Shown: positions 1 through 5,281, numbered from the stretch's first letter. The stretch is 5,889 bases of DNA from SFWF01 sp045587065 (GCA_045587065.1 JAZNBQ010000001.1:1-5889), one strand, 5' to 3'. The notes: generated by a model not told the origin, from the sequence alone. Made by a program: numbers and translations.

Positions 1-111
1 AAGCACGTTTTTATCCCTATCAATAAGTATAACGCTTTTACCCATACTGCCGAGTGCTTTTGCAAGTGCAGTTCCGAATTTACCTGCACCTATTATTGCG
101 AAATTATTCAT
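1..111 (-). CDS. ktrA: KtrA-type potassium uptake regulatory subunit (N-terminal fragment, runs off window)
   Basis: Only the first 37 residues are present; the gene continues past the left edge. They form the start of an RCK_N (TrkA_N) Rossmann domain. The glycine motif GAGKFG lies at residues 8-13, and the second strand, VILID, ends in an acidic residue (D31) that contacts the nucleotide ribose in this family. Known role: KtrA forms a cytoplasmic octameric ring that binds ATP/ADP and gates the membrane subunit KtrB; many Firmicutes KtrA/KtrC proteins also bind cyclic di-AMP through a C-terminal RCK_C domain, which is outside this window. The start is an ATG preceded by AGGTGA (117-122) with 5 nt spacing. 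That ribosome binding site overlaps the ktrB stop codon and the genes are 9 nt apart, so they are co-transcribed and probably coupled. The ktrB neighbour makes Ktr more likely than the related TrkA. Confidence 0.9.
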   Translation of the reverse strand, partial: MNNFAIIGAGKFGTALAKALGSMGKSVILIDRDKNVL

Positions 112-120
112 ATTAATCAC

Positions 121-1467
121 CTATCCTACCAACATTTTTGCATCAAGATACTCTACAAGATTTTCTTCATTCTTAAGTTGACTTGCTATTGAACAACTCA
201 GCGTCAATATACCAAGCCTTCCCATAAACATAAGCAAAATTAACAGTATCTTACCGATTGACGAAAGCGCAGTCGTAATTCCCATTGTTACGCCGACCGT
301 GCCGAAAGCCGAAACACATTCAAACAGAATACACGATAACGGTGCATCTTCCGTATACGAAAGAAGTGCAACCGACAAAATGAGTATCAATATGCCGACC
401 ACCACAATGGTAAATGCCCTGTATATCGTGTTACGGTTTATTCTTCTGTTAAAAATAACAATTTCACTTCTACCCCTGAGTATATTCCTTACCGTCAGCA
501 TAACGATTGCAAACGTACCCGTCTTTATCCCGCCTGCTGTCGAGCCGGAGGAGCCGCCTATAAACATCAGCAGACATGACATAAGTACCGTAAGCCTGGT
601 AATCGCCGAAAGGTCCACAGTATTGAAGCCGGCAGTCCTAAACGTAACCGACTGGAAAAACGAAGCTAATATTTTATCTCCCACCGTCATTTTTCCGATT
701 GTTGCCGGATTATTCCATTCAAACAATGCAAATAGAAGTGCACCGCCTACAAGAAGTACAGCTGAAGTTATAAGTACCATTTTCGTATAAGGGGAAATCT
801 TTTTATTTTTCTTGTGTTCAAGTAGTTCCATCCACACAAGGTATCCGAGACCGCCCATAGTAATGAGAGCCATTATGATAATATTCACATAAAGGTCGTC
901 CGCATAGGAAGTCAGACTCGAAAAGTTTCCCATTATATCAAAGCCAGCATTACAAAAAGCTGATACTGCATGAAATACCGATGCATACACCGCTTTACCC
1001 ACACTCATCTGCGTTACAAATCTGAAAAACAGAAGTAATGCGGCAACACCTTCGCACCCAAAAGTAACTTTGGCAACAAAACGAAGCATATGTTTGATAT
1101 CGCTTATGTAATCAATGTTAAGCCCCTGCAGAACCGCCTCTCTATCGGAAAATTTATTACCTTTAAAAAGCAGAATTCGCAGAAAACCGGCAACCGTCAT
1201 AAATCCCAGACCGCCTATCTGAATCATAAGTAATATAACTGTCTGTCCAAAGACCGACCATCCGGTACCCGTATCCCTGACAACAAGACCTGTTACGCAG
1301 GTGGCACTGGTTGCGGTAAAAAGGCCATCCAAAAACGATACCGATTTTCCGTCAGCAGAAGAAACAGGTAACATCAGCAACAATGCACCCACTAATATCA
1401 CAGCAACAAAGCCTAATATAATCATACGACCCGGCGTTGATTTATTAACCACTCTTTGTTTTGCCAT
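121..1467 (-). CDS. ktrB: KtrB potassium channel/transporter membrane subunit
   Basis: 448 residues, typical of KtrB in the TrkH/KtrB/HKT superfamily. It is an integral membrane protein that conducts K+ (Na+-coupled in characterised Ktr systems). The four repeated pore loops are all visible, each with its selectivity-filter glycine: TCVTGL (G60), FCNAGFD (G175), FRTAGFN (G280) and FGTVGV (G392). A Gly/Ser-rich segment at about residues 304-316, GGSSGSTAGG, matches the flexible intramembrane gating loop, and an Arg in MFMGRLG (R417) sits in the last transmembrane segment as in other KtrBs. Hydrophobic stretches at about 15-34, 73-93, 133-150, 193-213, 229-248, 293-303, 352-371 and 404-424 fit the eight-helix fold. 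I chose the ATG at 1467 because GGAGG (1473-1477) lies 5 nt upstream. An in-frame TTG at 1479 would add four residues but would place the start codon on that ribosome binding site. ktrA follows after 9 nt. Confidence 0.95.
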   Translation of the reverse strand: MAKQRVVNKSTPGRMIILGFVAVILVGALLLMLPVSSADGKSVSFLDGLFTATSATCVTGLVVRDTGTGWSVFGQTVILLMIQIGGLGFMTVAGFLRILLFKGNKFSDREAVLQGLNIDYISDIKHMLRFVAKVTFGCEGVAALLLFFRFVTQMSVGKAVYASVFHAVSAFCNAGFDIMGNFSSLTSYADDLYVNIIIMALITMGGLGYLVWMELLEHKKNKKISPYTKMVLITSAVLLVGGALLFALFEWNNPATIGKMTVGDKILASFFQSVTFRTAGFNTVDLSAITRLTVLMSCLLMFIGGSSGSTAGGIKTGTFAIVMLTVRNILRGRSEIVIFNRRINRNTIYRAFTIVVVGILILILSVALLSYTEDAPLSCILFECVSAFGTVGVTMGITTALSSIGKILLILLMFMGRLGILTLSCSIASQLKNEENLVEYLDAKMLVG

Positions 1468-1497
1468 ACACGCCTCCAAAATCTTACTATTATATAT

Positions 1498-1525
1498 ATT
1501 ATAGGAAAAAACATTTTACTGTCAA
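1498..1525 (-). promoter_or_regulatory. Sigma-A type promoter for ktrB-ktrA
   Basis: A perfect -35 box TTGACA (1520-1525) is followed by a 16 bp spacer and a perfect -10 box TATAAT (1498-1503). Transcription should start near 1491, leaving a leader of only about 24 nt before ktrB. That leaves no room for a riboswitch between promoter and gene. A second TATAAT at 1489-1494 is too far from the -35 box to be its partner. Confidence 0.88.
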
Positions 1526-1544
1526 CAAATTTTATCAGAGAGAT

Positions 1545-1580
1545 AAAAAAATAGGAATGGTATATCCTACCATTCCTATT
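1545..1580 (-). terminator. Intrinsic terminator after rplT
   Basis: A perfect 13 bp inverted repeat (arms 1568-1580 and 1550-1562) closes a 5 nt loop. On the minus strand it runs into seven T residues (1545-1551, partly within the stem). It lies 12 nt past the rplT stop and 20 bp before the ktrB -35 box, separating the ribosomal operon from the ktr operon. Confidence 0.93.
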
Positions 1581-1592
1581 GCTTTAATCAAA

Positions 1593-1946
1593 TTAAAGGG
1601 CTGCCTTTGCCTTTGCAACGAGTTCAGCAAATGCTTTTTCGTCTGTAATAGCAATTTCAGCGAGAACCTTTCTGTTAAGTTCGATTTCAGCCTTCTTAAG
1701 ACCGTTGATAAACTGTGAATAGTTTATACCGTTGTTCTTGCAAGCTGCTGAAATTCTTGTAATCCAGAGAGCTCTGAAATCTCTTTTCTTAAGCTTTCTG
1801 CTGACGTAAGCGTACTGACCTGACTTGGTAACAGCCTGCTTAGCCATCTTAAAGTTTTTGCTCTTAGCGCCAAAATATCCCTTGGCAAGCTTTAAAACCT
1901 TTTTTCTTCTTTTGCGAGTCATCATCGCACCTTTAACACGTGCCAT
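1593..1946 (-). CDS. rplT: 50S ribosomal protein L20
   Basis: 117 residues, the usual L20 length. The N-terminus is a long basic extension (MARVKGAMMTRKRRKKVLKLAKGYFGAKSK...) that penetrates 23S rRNA domain II. The globular C-terminal half carries the conserved YAYVSRKLKKRDFRALWI and NGINYSQFINGLKKAEIELNRKVLAE blocks. L20 is needed early in 50S assembly and, in Firmicutes and enterobacteria, its C-terminal domain also represses its own operon by binding a leader RNA that mimics its rRNA site. The start is the ATG at 1946; GGAGG (1957-1961) is 10 nt upstream, a slightly long spacing. It is the third gene of infC-rpmI-rplT, 31 nt after rpmI, and is followed by a strong intrinsic terminator. One small departure is GAMMT near the N-terminus, where many homologues have RGTNA or similar. 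Confidence 0.98.
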   Translation of the reverse strand: MARVKGAMMTRKRRKKVLKLAKGYFGAKSKNFKMAKQAVTKSGQYAYVSRKLKKRDFRALWITRISAACKNNGINYSQFINGLKKAEIELNRKVLAEIAITDEKAFAELVAKAKAAL

Positions 1947-1977
1947 ATATCATTAACCTCCGTAAATTTCTAATCAA

Positions 1978-2175
1978 TTAAAGATAAGGGATAAGCTTCT
2001 TAACATTTGCAACGTTTGTCTTGTCTGCATATGTTCCCTGACGAAGACCTCTTTTTCTCTTAGATGTCTTCTTGTTAAGAATGTGGCTCTTAAAAGCCTT
2101 TGCGCGCTTAATTTTGCCGTTCTTAGTAACGGAAAATCTTTTTTTAGCACCTGAATGTGTCTTGATCTTAGGCAT
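1978..2175 (-). CDS. rpmI: 50S ribosomal protein L35
   Basis: 65 residues, the standard length for bL35. The protein starts with the family signature MPKIKTHSGAKKRF and is strongly basic, with the conserved KAFKSHILNKKTSKRKRGLR core. It is a small 50S protein bound in the interior near L15 and L33. I chose the second ATG (2175) because AAGGAG lies 7 nt upstream. The earlier in-frame ATG at 2181, which would add Met-Lys, is almost on top of that ribosome binding site. It is the middle gene of infC-rpmI-rplT, with gaps of 30 and 31 nt and no internal promoter or terminator that I can see, so all three proteins should share the upstream leader control. Confidence 0.97.
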   Translation of the reverse strand: MPKIKTHSGAKKRFSVTKNGKIKRAKAFKSHILNKKTSKRKRGLRQGTYADKTNVANVKKLIPYL

Positions 2176-2205
2176 TTTCATTCTCCTTTATTTAAAAATA
2201 ATAAT

Positions 2206-2724
2206 TTACTTTGCAGGTTTCGCTGCCATAAATAAGAACAGATTTCTACCCTCTTGCTTTGCCGACTTTTCGACAACGCCGAATTCCTCACAAGCTTCTG
2301 CGAAATTAGCAAGCATTTCTCTACCGTATTCCATATGCGCCATTTCTCTGCCGCGGAAACGAACGGAAACCTTTACCTTGTCGCCGCCCTTAAGGAATTT
2401 TTGGGCTGCTTTAACCTTGGTATTAAAGTCATTAGTATCGATATTAACGGACAGTCTGATCTCTTTAACGTCGACAACATGCTGATTCTTTCTGGCTTCT
2501 TTTTCCTTCTTAGCCTGTTCATAGACATACTTGCCGTAGTCAAGGACCTTACATACGGGAGGATTTGCCGTAGGCGCTATTTTTGCAAGGTCAAGATTTG
2601 CATCATATGCAATCTTTAGTGCTGCTTCTGCGGACATAACACCAAGCTGTTCTCCGTTTGCTCCGATAAGACGAACTTCTTTGTCTCTAATTTCCTCGTT
2701 AATTGAGAGTTCTTTTTTACTGAT
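2206..2724 (-). CDS. infC: Translation initiation factor IF-3, apparent AUC start codon
   Basis: IF3 binds the 30S subunit, prevents premature 50S joining, and checks the start codon and initiator tRNA. With the start at ATC (2722-2724) the product is 172 residues, the normal length. The N-domain has SINEEIRDKEVRLIGANGEQLGV (residues 7-29) and NLDLAKIAPTANPPVCKVLDYGKY. A Lys/Glu-rich helical linker around residues 73-85 follows, and the C-domain carries KEIRLSVNIDTNDFNTK and GDKVKVSVRFRGREMAH. The in-frame stretch from the TAA at 2749-2751 down to Met29 holds no ATG, GTG or TTG, although the conserved N-domain clearly continues upstream of Met29. GGAGG (2734-2738) sits 9 nt before the ATC. 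Non-standard AUU/AUC/AUA starts are well known for infC and let IF3 repress its own translation. An annotation starting at Met29 (2640) would lose a conserved part of the N-domain. Confidence 0.95.
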   Translation of the reverse strand: MSKKELSINEEIRDKEVRLIGANGEQLGVMSAEAALKIAYDANLDLAKIAPTANPPVCKVLDYGKYVYEQAKKEKEARKNQHVVDVKEIRLSVNIDTNDFNTKVKAAQKFLKGGDKVKVSVRFRGREMAHMEYGREMLANFAEACEEFGVVEKSAKQEGRNLFLFMAAKPAK

Positions 2725-2733
2725 GACAGGACA

Positions 2734-2738
2734 CCTCC
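2734..2738 (-). promoter_or_regulatory. Ribosome binding site that fixes the infC start
   Basis: GGAGG stands 9 nt before the ATC codon at 2722-2724. No standard start codon lies in frame within reach of it. The ATG that overlaps it (2738-2740) is in another reading frame and yields no IF3. The site lies 15 nt past the T-run of the leader terminator, so it is transcribed only after read-through. Confidence 0.8.
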
Positions 2739-2753
2739 ATAAATTTCCTTAAC

Positions 2754-2779
2754 AAAAAAGCGGGCAGAAAACTGCCCGC
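2754..2779 (-). terminator. Attenuator terminator in the infC leader
   Basis: A perfect 8 bp GC-rich stem (arms GCGGGCAG at 2772-2779 and CTGCCCGC at 2760-2767) with a 4 nt loop is followed on the minus strand by six T residues (2754-2759). It lies between the infC promoter and the infC ribosome binding site and not at a gene end, so it should work as a conditional attenuator. Confidence 0.92.
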
Positions 2780-2874
2780 AACAATACCCAATTATGCTAT
2801 ACATATAGCGAGTATTGACCGTATAAGCTCAATTACCATACGGTGAGAAGGCAGAACCATCTACTTCTTTGTAC
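2754..2874 (-). ncRNA. Ribosomal protein L20-type leader of infC-rpmI-rplT (cis-regulatory)
   Basis: The RNA from the predicted start near 2874 to the attenuator T-run is highly structured. Helix 1 pairs ACCGTAT (2838-2844) with ATACGGT (2818-2824) around a 13 nt loop. Helix 2 begins at the very next base, pairing CAATAC (2812-2817) with GTATTG (2782-2787) and carrying an inner GCTAT/ATAGC hairpin (2805-2809 with 2796-2800). The two helices abut and could stack. CTGCCT (2849-2854) can pair with GGGCAG (2772-2777), the 5' arm of the terminator, making a closed junction that excludes the terminator. This fits the L20 leader known from Bacillus subtilis, where L20 binding promotes premature termination. 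Assignment to that RNA family rests on position and architecture; no covariance search was run. Confidence 0.8.
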
Positions 2875-2880
2875 TTTATT

Positions 2881-2908
2881 AGTATACCACGTTTTTTCCC
2901 CGTGTCAA
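2881..2908 (-). promoter_or_regulatory. Sigma-A type promoter for infC-rpmI-rplT
   Basis: A perfect TTGACA (2903-2908) is followed by a 16 bp spacer and TATACT (2881-2886). The predicted transcription start is around 2874. The -35 box begins 3 nt beyond the obgE stop codon, and no terminator separates the two, so obgE transcripts can also run into the infC leader. Confidence 0.87.
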
Positions 2909-2911
2909 CTA

Positions 2912-4189
2912 TTATTTTAAATATTCAAAGCGAAGATTGTATATATCAATAGTATCGCCCTCTTTTACGCCGAATTCCTCGAGTTTATCGTAAACACCCG
3001 TCGTTTTGAGGACCTTATTCATATAACTGATATCTTCATAATCAGACGGATCAATATGGTGCAGTTTTTCAAAAATCCAATCTGCACGTACATAGTATAT
3101 GCCGCTTTCAAATTTAATATCAATATCTCTGCTTGTTCTCTTTTCTGCTACGATATCATCGATATTTATTTCTTCTTCATACACCTTAAGGGGCGGAAGT
3201 TCACCAAGCGACGAATATACGTATCTTACAACTTCATCAAGTCCCTGCTTTGATGCCGCTGATATTCTGAAATATTTATACCCTTTTTCCTGAATATATT
3301 TTTCAAATTCTGCTGCAACAGCTTCATCAAAAATTATATCCGATTTATTTCCGCACACAACCTGAGGCAATTTTGCAAGTTCAGGAGAAAAGCGTTCGAG
3401 TTCAAGATTTATCTTTTCAAAATCACTTATTGGCTCTCTGCCTTCACTACCGCTTATATCGACAACGTGAACAAGCATTCTGCATCTTTCAACGTGACGC
3501 AGAAACTCATGACCGAGACCTTCACCTTCACTTGCCCCTTCAATAAGACCGGGAATATCAGCCATAACGAAGGTTGCGCCGTCAAACGGTGCTACAACAC
3601 CAAGTTGAGGTGTGAGCGTAGTAAAATGGTAATTTGCAATTTTGGGACGTGCGGCACTTACCATTGAAAGAAAAGTTGATTTCCCAACGTTCGGAAAACC
3701 TATAAGACCAACGTCAGCAAGAAGTTTAAGTTCGAGCACAACCATTCTCTCTCCGCCCTTTTCGCCGTTTTTGGCAAAACGGGGACACTGACGAGTCGGC
3801 GTTGCAAAATGGGTGTTTCCCCAACCGCCTTTACCGCCTTTTATCATTTTGAAGGGCTTACCGTCAGACATATCGTGTATAACTTTACCCGTTTCAAAAT
3901 CTTTTATTACCGTGCCGACAGGTACTTTGATCTCAAGGTCCTTACCGCTTTTACCGAAGCACCTTGCGCCCTTGCCGTTTTCACCGCTTTCAGCAACGTA
4001 TTTTTTCTTGTATTTGAAGTCAAGAAGCGTATTCATATGATTATCAACCACAAAAACAACGCTTCCGCCATTACCGCCGTCACCACCGTCGGGACCGCCG
4101 TTTGCAACGTACTTTTCTCTGTGAAATGCAACCGCACCGTTGCCACCGTCGCCCGCCTTGACAAAAATCTTCGCTACATCTATAAACAT
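2912..4189 (-). CDS. obgE: Obg GTPase (CgtA/ObgE), 50S assembly and stress-linked GTPase
   Basis: 425 residues, the usual length for Firmicutes Obg. The Gly-rich Obg fold covers about residues 1-158 (AGDGGNGAVAFHREKYV, GGPDGGDGGNGG, GGKGGWGN). The GTPase domain follows with G1 GFPNVGKST (164-172), switch I FTTLTPQLG (189-197), G3 DIPGLIEGA (211-219), G4 NKSD (281-284) and G5 SAA (310-312). The C-terminal OCT domain (about 350-425) is present, containing the W-EKL and GVKEGDTIDI motifs. Obg binds the 50S subunit late in assembly and senses GTP/ppGpp levels. It starts with an ATG at 4189 with GGGAG about 7 nt upstream. Its order after rplU-prp-rpmA is the common Firmicutes one; Bacillus subtilis has spo0B between rpmA and obg, which is absent here. 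An intrinsic terminator lies directly upstream, so it is probably expressed by partial read-through. Confidence 0.97.
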   Translation of the reverse strand: MFIDVAKIFVKAGDGGNGAVAFHREKYVANGGPDGGDGGNGGSVVFVVDNHMNTLLDFKYKKKYVAESGENGKGARCFGKSGKDLEIKVPVGTVIKDFETGKVIHDMSDGKPFKMIKGGKGGWGNTHFATPTRQCPRFAKNGEKGGERMVVLELKLLADVGLIGFPNVGKSTFLSMVSAARPKIANYHFTTLTPQLGVVAPFDGATFVMADIPGLIEGASEGEGLGHEFLRHVERCRMLVHVVDISGSEGREPISDFEKINLELERFSPELAKLPQVVCGNKSDIIFDEAVAAEFEKYIQEKGYKYFRISAASKQGLDEVVRYVYSSLGELPPLKVYEEEINIDDIVAEKRTSRDIDIKFESGIYYVRADWIFEKLHHIDPSDYEDISYMNKVLKTTGVYDKLEEFGVKEGDTIDIYNLRFEYLK

Positions 4190-4202
4190 CGGTTATCTCC
4201 CT

Positions 4203-4235
4203 AAAAATAACGGGAAAGGCGCATACCTTTCCCGT
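4203..4235 (-). terminator. Intrinsic terminator between rpmA and obgE
   Basis: A perfect 10 bp stem (arms ACGGGAAAGG at 4226-4235 and 4210-4219 on complementary sides) with a 6 nt loop is followed on the minus strand by TATTTTTAG. It starts 16 nt after the rpmA stop and its T-run ends 13 nt before the obgE start, immediately ahead of the obgE ribosome binding site. With no room for a promoter in between, it probably lowers obgE expression relative to L21 and L27. Confidence 0.85.
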
Positions 4236-4251
4236 AATAAGTCAATCTGAA

Positions 4252-4536
4252 TTACTGTTCAACAGCATAAACGCTGACTTTCTTTCTGTCCTTGCCGACT
4301 CTTTCGAAAGCTACCTTTCCGTCGATAAGTGCAAAAAGTGAGTCATCAGAACCTCTGCCGACATTGTTGCCGGGATGTATTTTAGTACCTCTCTGCTTTA
4401 CGAGAATGTTGCCGGCAAGTACAAACTGACCGTCAGCTCTCTTTACACCGAGTCTCTTTGATTCTGAATCTCTACCGTTCTTGGTAGAACCCATACCTTT
4501 TTTATGTGCAAAAAACTGTATGCTTATTCTTAACAT
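4252..4536 (-). CDS. rpmA: 50S ribosomal protein L27, Prp-processed precursor form
   Basis: 94 residues. The protein starts with MLRISIQFFAHKKGMGST, which contains the Firmicutes-specific N-terminal extension. In Staphylococcus aureus the cysteine protease Prp cuts this motif after the two Phe, leaving a mature protein that begins AHKKG; the same cut here, after residue 9, would leave 85 residues. The mature N-terminus reaches the peptidyl transferase centre, so uncleaved L27 would block it. The remaining sequence has the conserved L27 blocks NGRDSESKRLGVKRADGQFV, GNILVKQRGTKIHPGNNVG and DDSLFALIDGKV. The start is an ATG with GGAGG (4546-4550) 9 nt upstream; this site is encoded by the last codons of prp, 4 nt separate the two genes, and they are likely coupled. 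Confidence 0.98.
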   Translation of the reverse strand: MLRISIQFFAHKKGMGSTKNGRDSESKRLGVKRADGQFVLAGNILVKQRGTKIHPGNNVGRGSDDSLFALIDGKVAFERVGKDRKKVSVYAVEQ

Positions 4537-4540
4537 AGTG

Positions 4541-4852
4541 TTACACCTCCGATTTTTTAATAGTCAGATACTCCGGATAACTCTCAGCTATTCCTTCTAT
4601 CTGCAGTTCAAATGCTTTTATAAACATCCTGCAAAGTTCAGCTTTATCATCATTTTTAACTTCTACCGACAAAAGCGGTTTATCTGCATCAACCTCAATA
4701 TCGCACTGCACACCGACTATCTCTGTGAGAGCGTTAGCCGTAAGTTCAGCTGCACTTGAGACTGCAGCACAGACTATATCCTGTCCCGCATCTGCATATC
4801 CACTGTGTCCGGTTACCGTAAAACCTTTATCCGAAATATTTACGAAAATCAT
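4541..4852 (-). CDS. prp: Prp, cysteine protease that matures ribosomal protein L27
   Basis: 103 residues, a typical YsxB/Prp (former DUF464) length. The catalytic pair is recognisable: His16 in GHSGYADAG and Cys28 in DIVCAAVSS, 12 residues apart as in the characterised Staphylococcus aureus enzyme (His22/Cys34). The protein removes the N-terminal extension of L27, and its substrate rpmA is the next gene. It also sits between rplU and rpmA as in most Firmicutes. The ATG at 4852 comes one base after the rplU stop (TAAGATG), and the preceding bases offer only a weak ribosome binding site. Translation therefore probably depends on ribosomes finishing rplU, which would keep the protease below ribosomal-protein levels. 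The coupling is inferred. Confidence 0.96.
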   Translation of the reverse strand: MIFVNISDKGFTVTGHSGYADAGQDIVCAAVSSAAELTANALTEIVGVQCDIEVDADKPLLSVEVKNDDKAELCRMFIKAFELQIEGIAESYPEYLTIKKSEV

Positions 4853-4853
4853 C

Positions 4854-5165
4854 TTACTTTGAAATCTTTTCGATCTGTACCTTAGTATAAGGCTGTCTGT
4901 GACCCTGAGTTCTTCTGTAGTTCTTCTTAGCCTTGAACTTAACTACACGGATCTTCTTACCCTTACCGTTCTTGATTACCTTACCGGTAACAACAGCACC
5001 TTCTACCATAGGTGAACCAACTGTGAAATTATCACCGTCAGCAACTGCGAGGACGTTAGTGAACTTAACTTCAGCTTCAGCTTCAACCTCGAGCTTTTCG
5101 ATGTAAATTACATCGCCTTCCTGTACTTTGTACTGCTTACCGCCTGTTACGATTATTGCGTACAC
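4854..5165 (-). CDS. rplU: 50S ribosomal protein L21, GTG start
   Basis: 103 residues when started at GTG 5165, giving MYAIIVTGGKQYKVQEGD, the standard L21 N-terminus and length. Other conserved blocks are VLAVADGDNFTVGSPMVEGAVVTGKV and, at the C-terminus, KKIRVVKFKAKKNYRRTQGHRQPYTKVQIEKI, the rRNA-contacting region. L21 binds 23S rRNA and depends on L20 for incorporation in Escherichia coli. I preferred the GTG at 5165 because a GAGAGG ribosome binding site lies about 8 nt before it. An earlier in-frame GTG (5174) would overlap this site and add an unconserved Leu-Cys-Val. It is the first gene of rplU-prp-rpmA, behind its own promoter and a structured leader. Confidence 0.97.
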   Translation of the reverse strand: MYAIIVTGGKQYKVQEGDVIYIEKLEVEAEAEVKFTNVLAVADGDNFTVGSPMVEGAVVTGKVIKNGKGKKIRVVKFKAKKNYRRTQGHRQPYTKVQIEKISK

Positions 5166-5246
5166 ACAAAGCACCTCTCTTTCTCATAATAAGACTCGCT
5201 ACTGTCAGGCCGACACAACGGTCAGTTAACGCCTGCAATATGCGGC
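5166..5246 (-). ncRNA. Structured 5' leader of rplU (candidate L21 leader)
   Basis: About 80 nt separate the predicted transcription start (near 5246) from the rplU GTG. At the 5' end, GCCGCA (5241-5246) can fold back on TGC-A-GGC (5231-5237) with a single bulged A. The same GGC bases are also within CAGGC (5231-5235), which can pair with GCCTG (5206-5210). The two folds exclude each other. No T-run is present, so any control would act on translation or RNA stability rather than by intrinsic termination. An L21 leader RNA family is known in Firmicutes at this position, but I cannot confirm membership from sequence reading alone. Confidence 0.5.
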
Positions 5247-5252
5247 TTAAAT

Positions 5253-5281
5253 AGTATAACAACTTTATTATGCGTTGTCAA
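5253..5281 (-). promoter_or_regulatory. Sigma-A type promoter for rplU-prp-rpmA
   Basis: A perfect TTGACA (5276-5281) is followed by an ideal 17 bp spacer and TATACT (5253-5258). Transcription should begin near 5246. The boxes closely resemble those of the infC promoter in this window, which uses the same TATACT. Confidence 0.87.

Noticed and set aside
299..790. 163-codon open frame on the plus strand opposite ktrB
   Set aside because: It lies wholly antisense to a well-supported KtrB with all four pore loops. The product looks like no recognisable protein, and it is the usual shadow of a membrane protein gene.
1468..1479. TTG start for ktrB adding four residues
   Set aside because: The TTG sits on the GGAGG that serves the ATG at 1467. 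The ATG has ideal 5 nt spacing, and the N-terminus MAKQRVV is a normal KtrB beginning.
2206..2637. infC starting at the internal Met (MSAEAALK...)
   Set aside because: This removes the conserved INEEIRDKEVRLIGANGEQLG block, and no ribosome binding site precedes that ATG. Family length and conservation support the upstream ATC start.
2616..2804. 62-codon open frame over the infC leader and 5' end
   Set aside because: It runs through the attenuator hairpin and the infC ribosome binding site, then overlaps infC out of frame. It has no ribosome binding site and low-complexity content that follows from the RNA structure. The region is better explained as a leader RNA.
2887..2905. Short CACG/CGTG inverted repeat around a run of A between obgE and infC as a terminator
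   Set aside because: The stem is only 4 bp, the minus strand has no T-run after it, and the segment is the promoter spacer.
3809..4204. 131-codon plus-strand frame opposite obgE, with repeated Thr/Ala runs
   Set aside because: The repeats are the reverse complement of the Gly-rich Obg fold (GGDGGNGG and similar). There is no ribosome binding site, and conservation lies in the opposite strand.
4252..4536. Missing spo0B between rpmA and obgE as a gene loss event
   Set aside because: spo0B at this site is a Bacillus trait; its absence is normal in Clostridia and is not evidence of a deletion.
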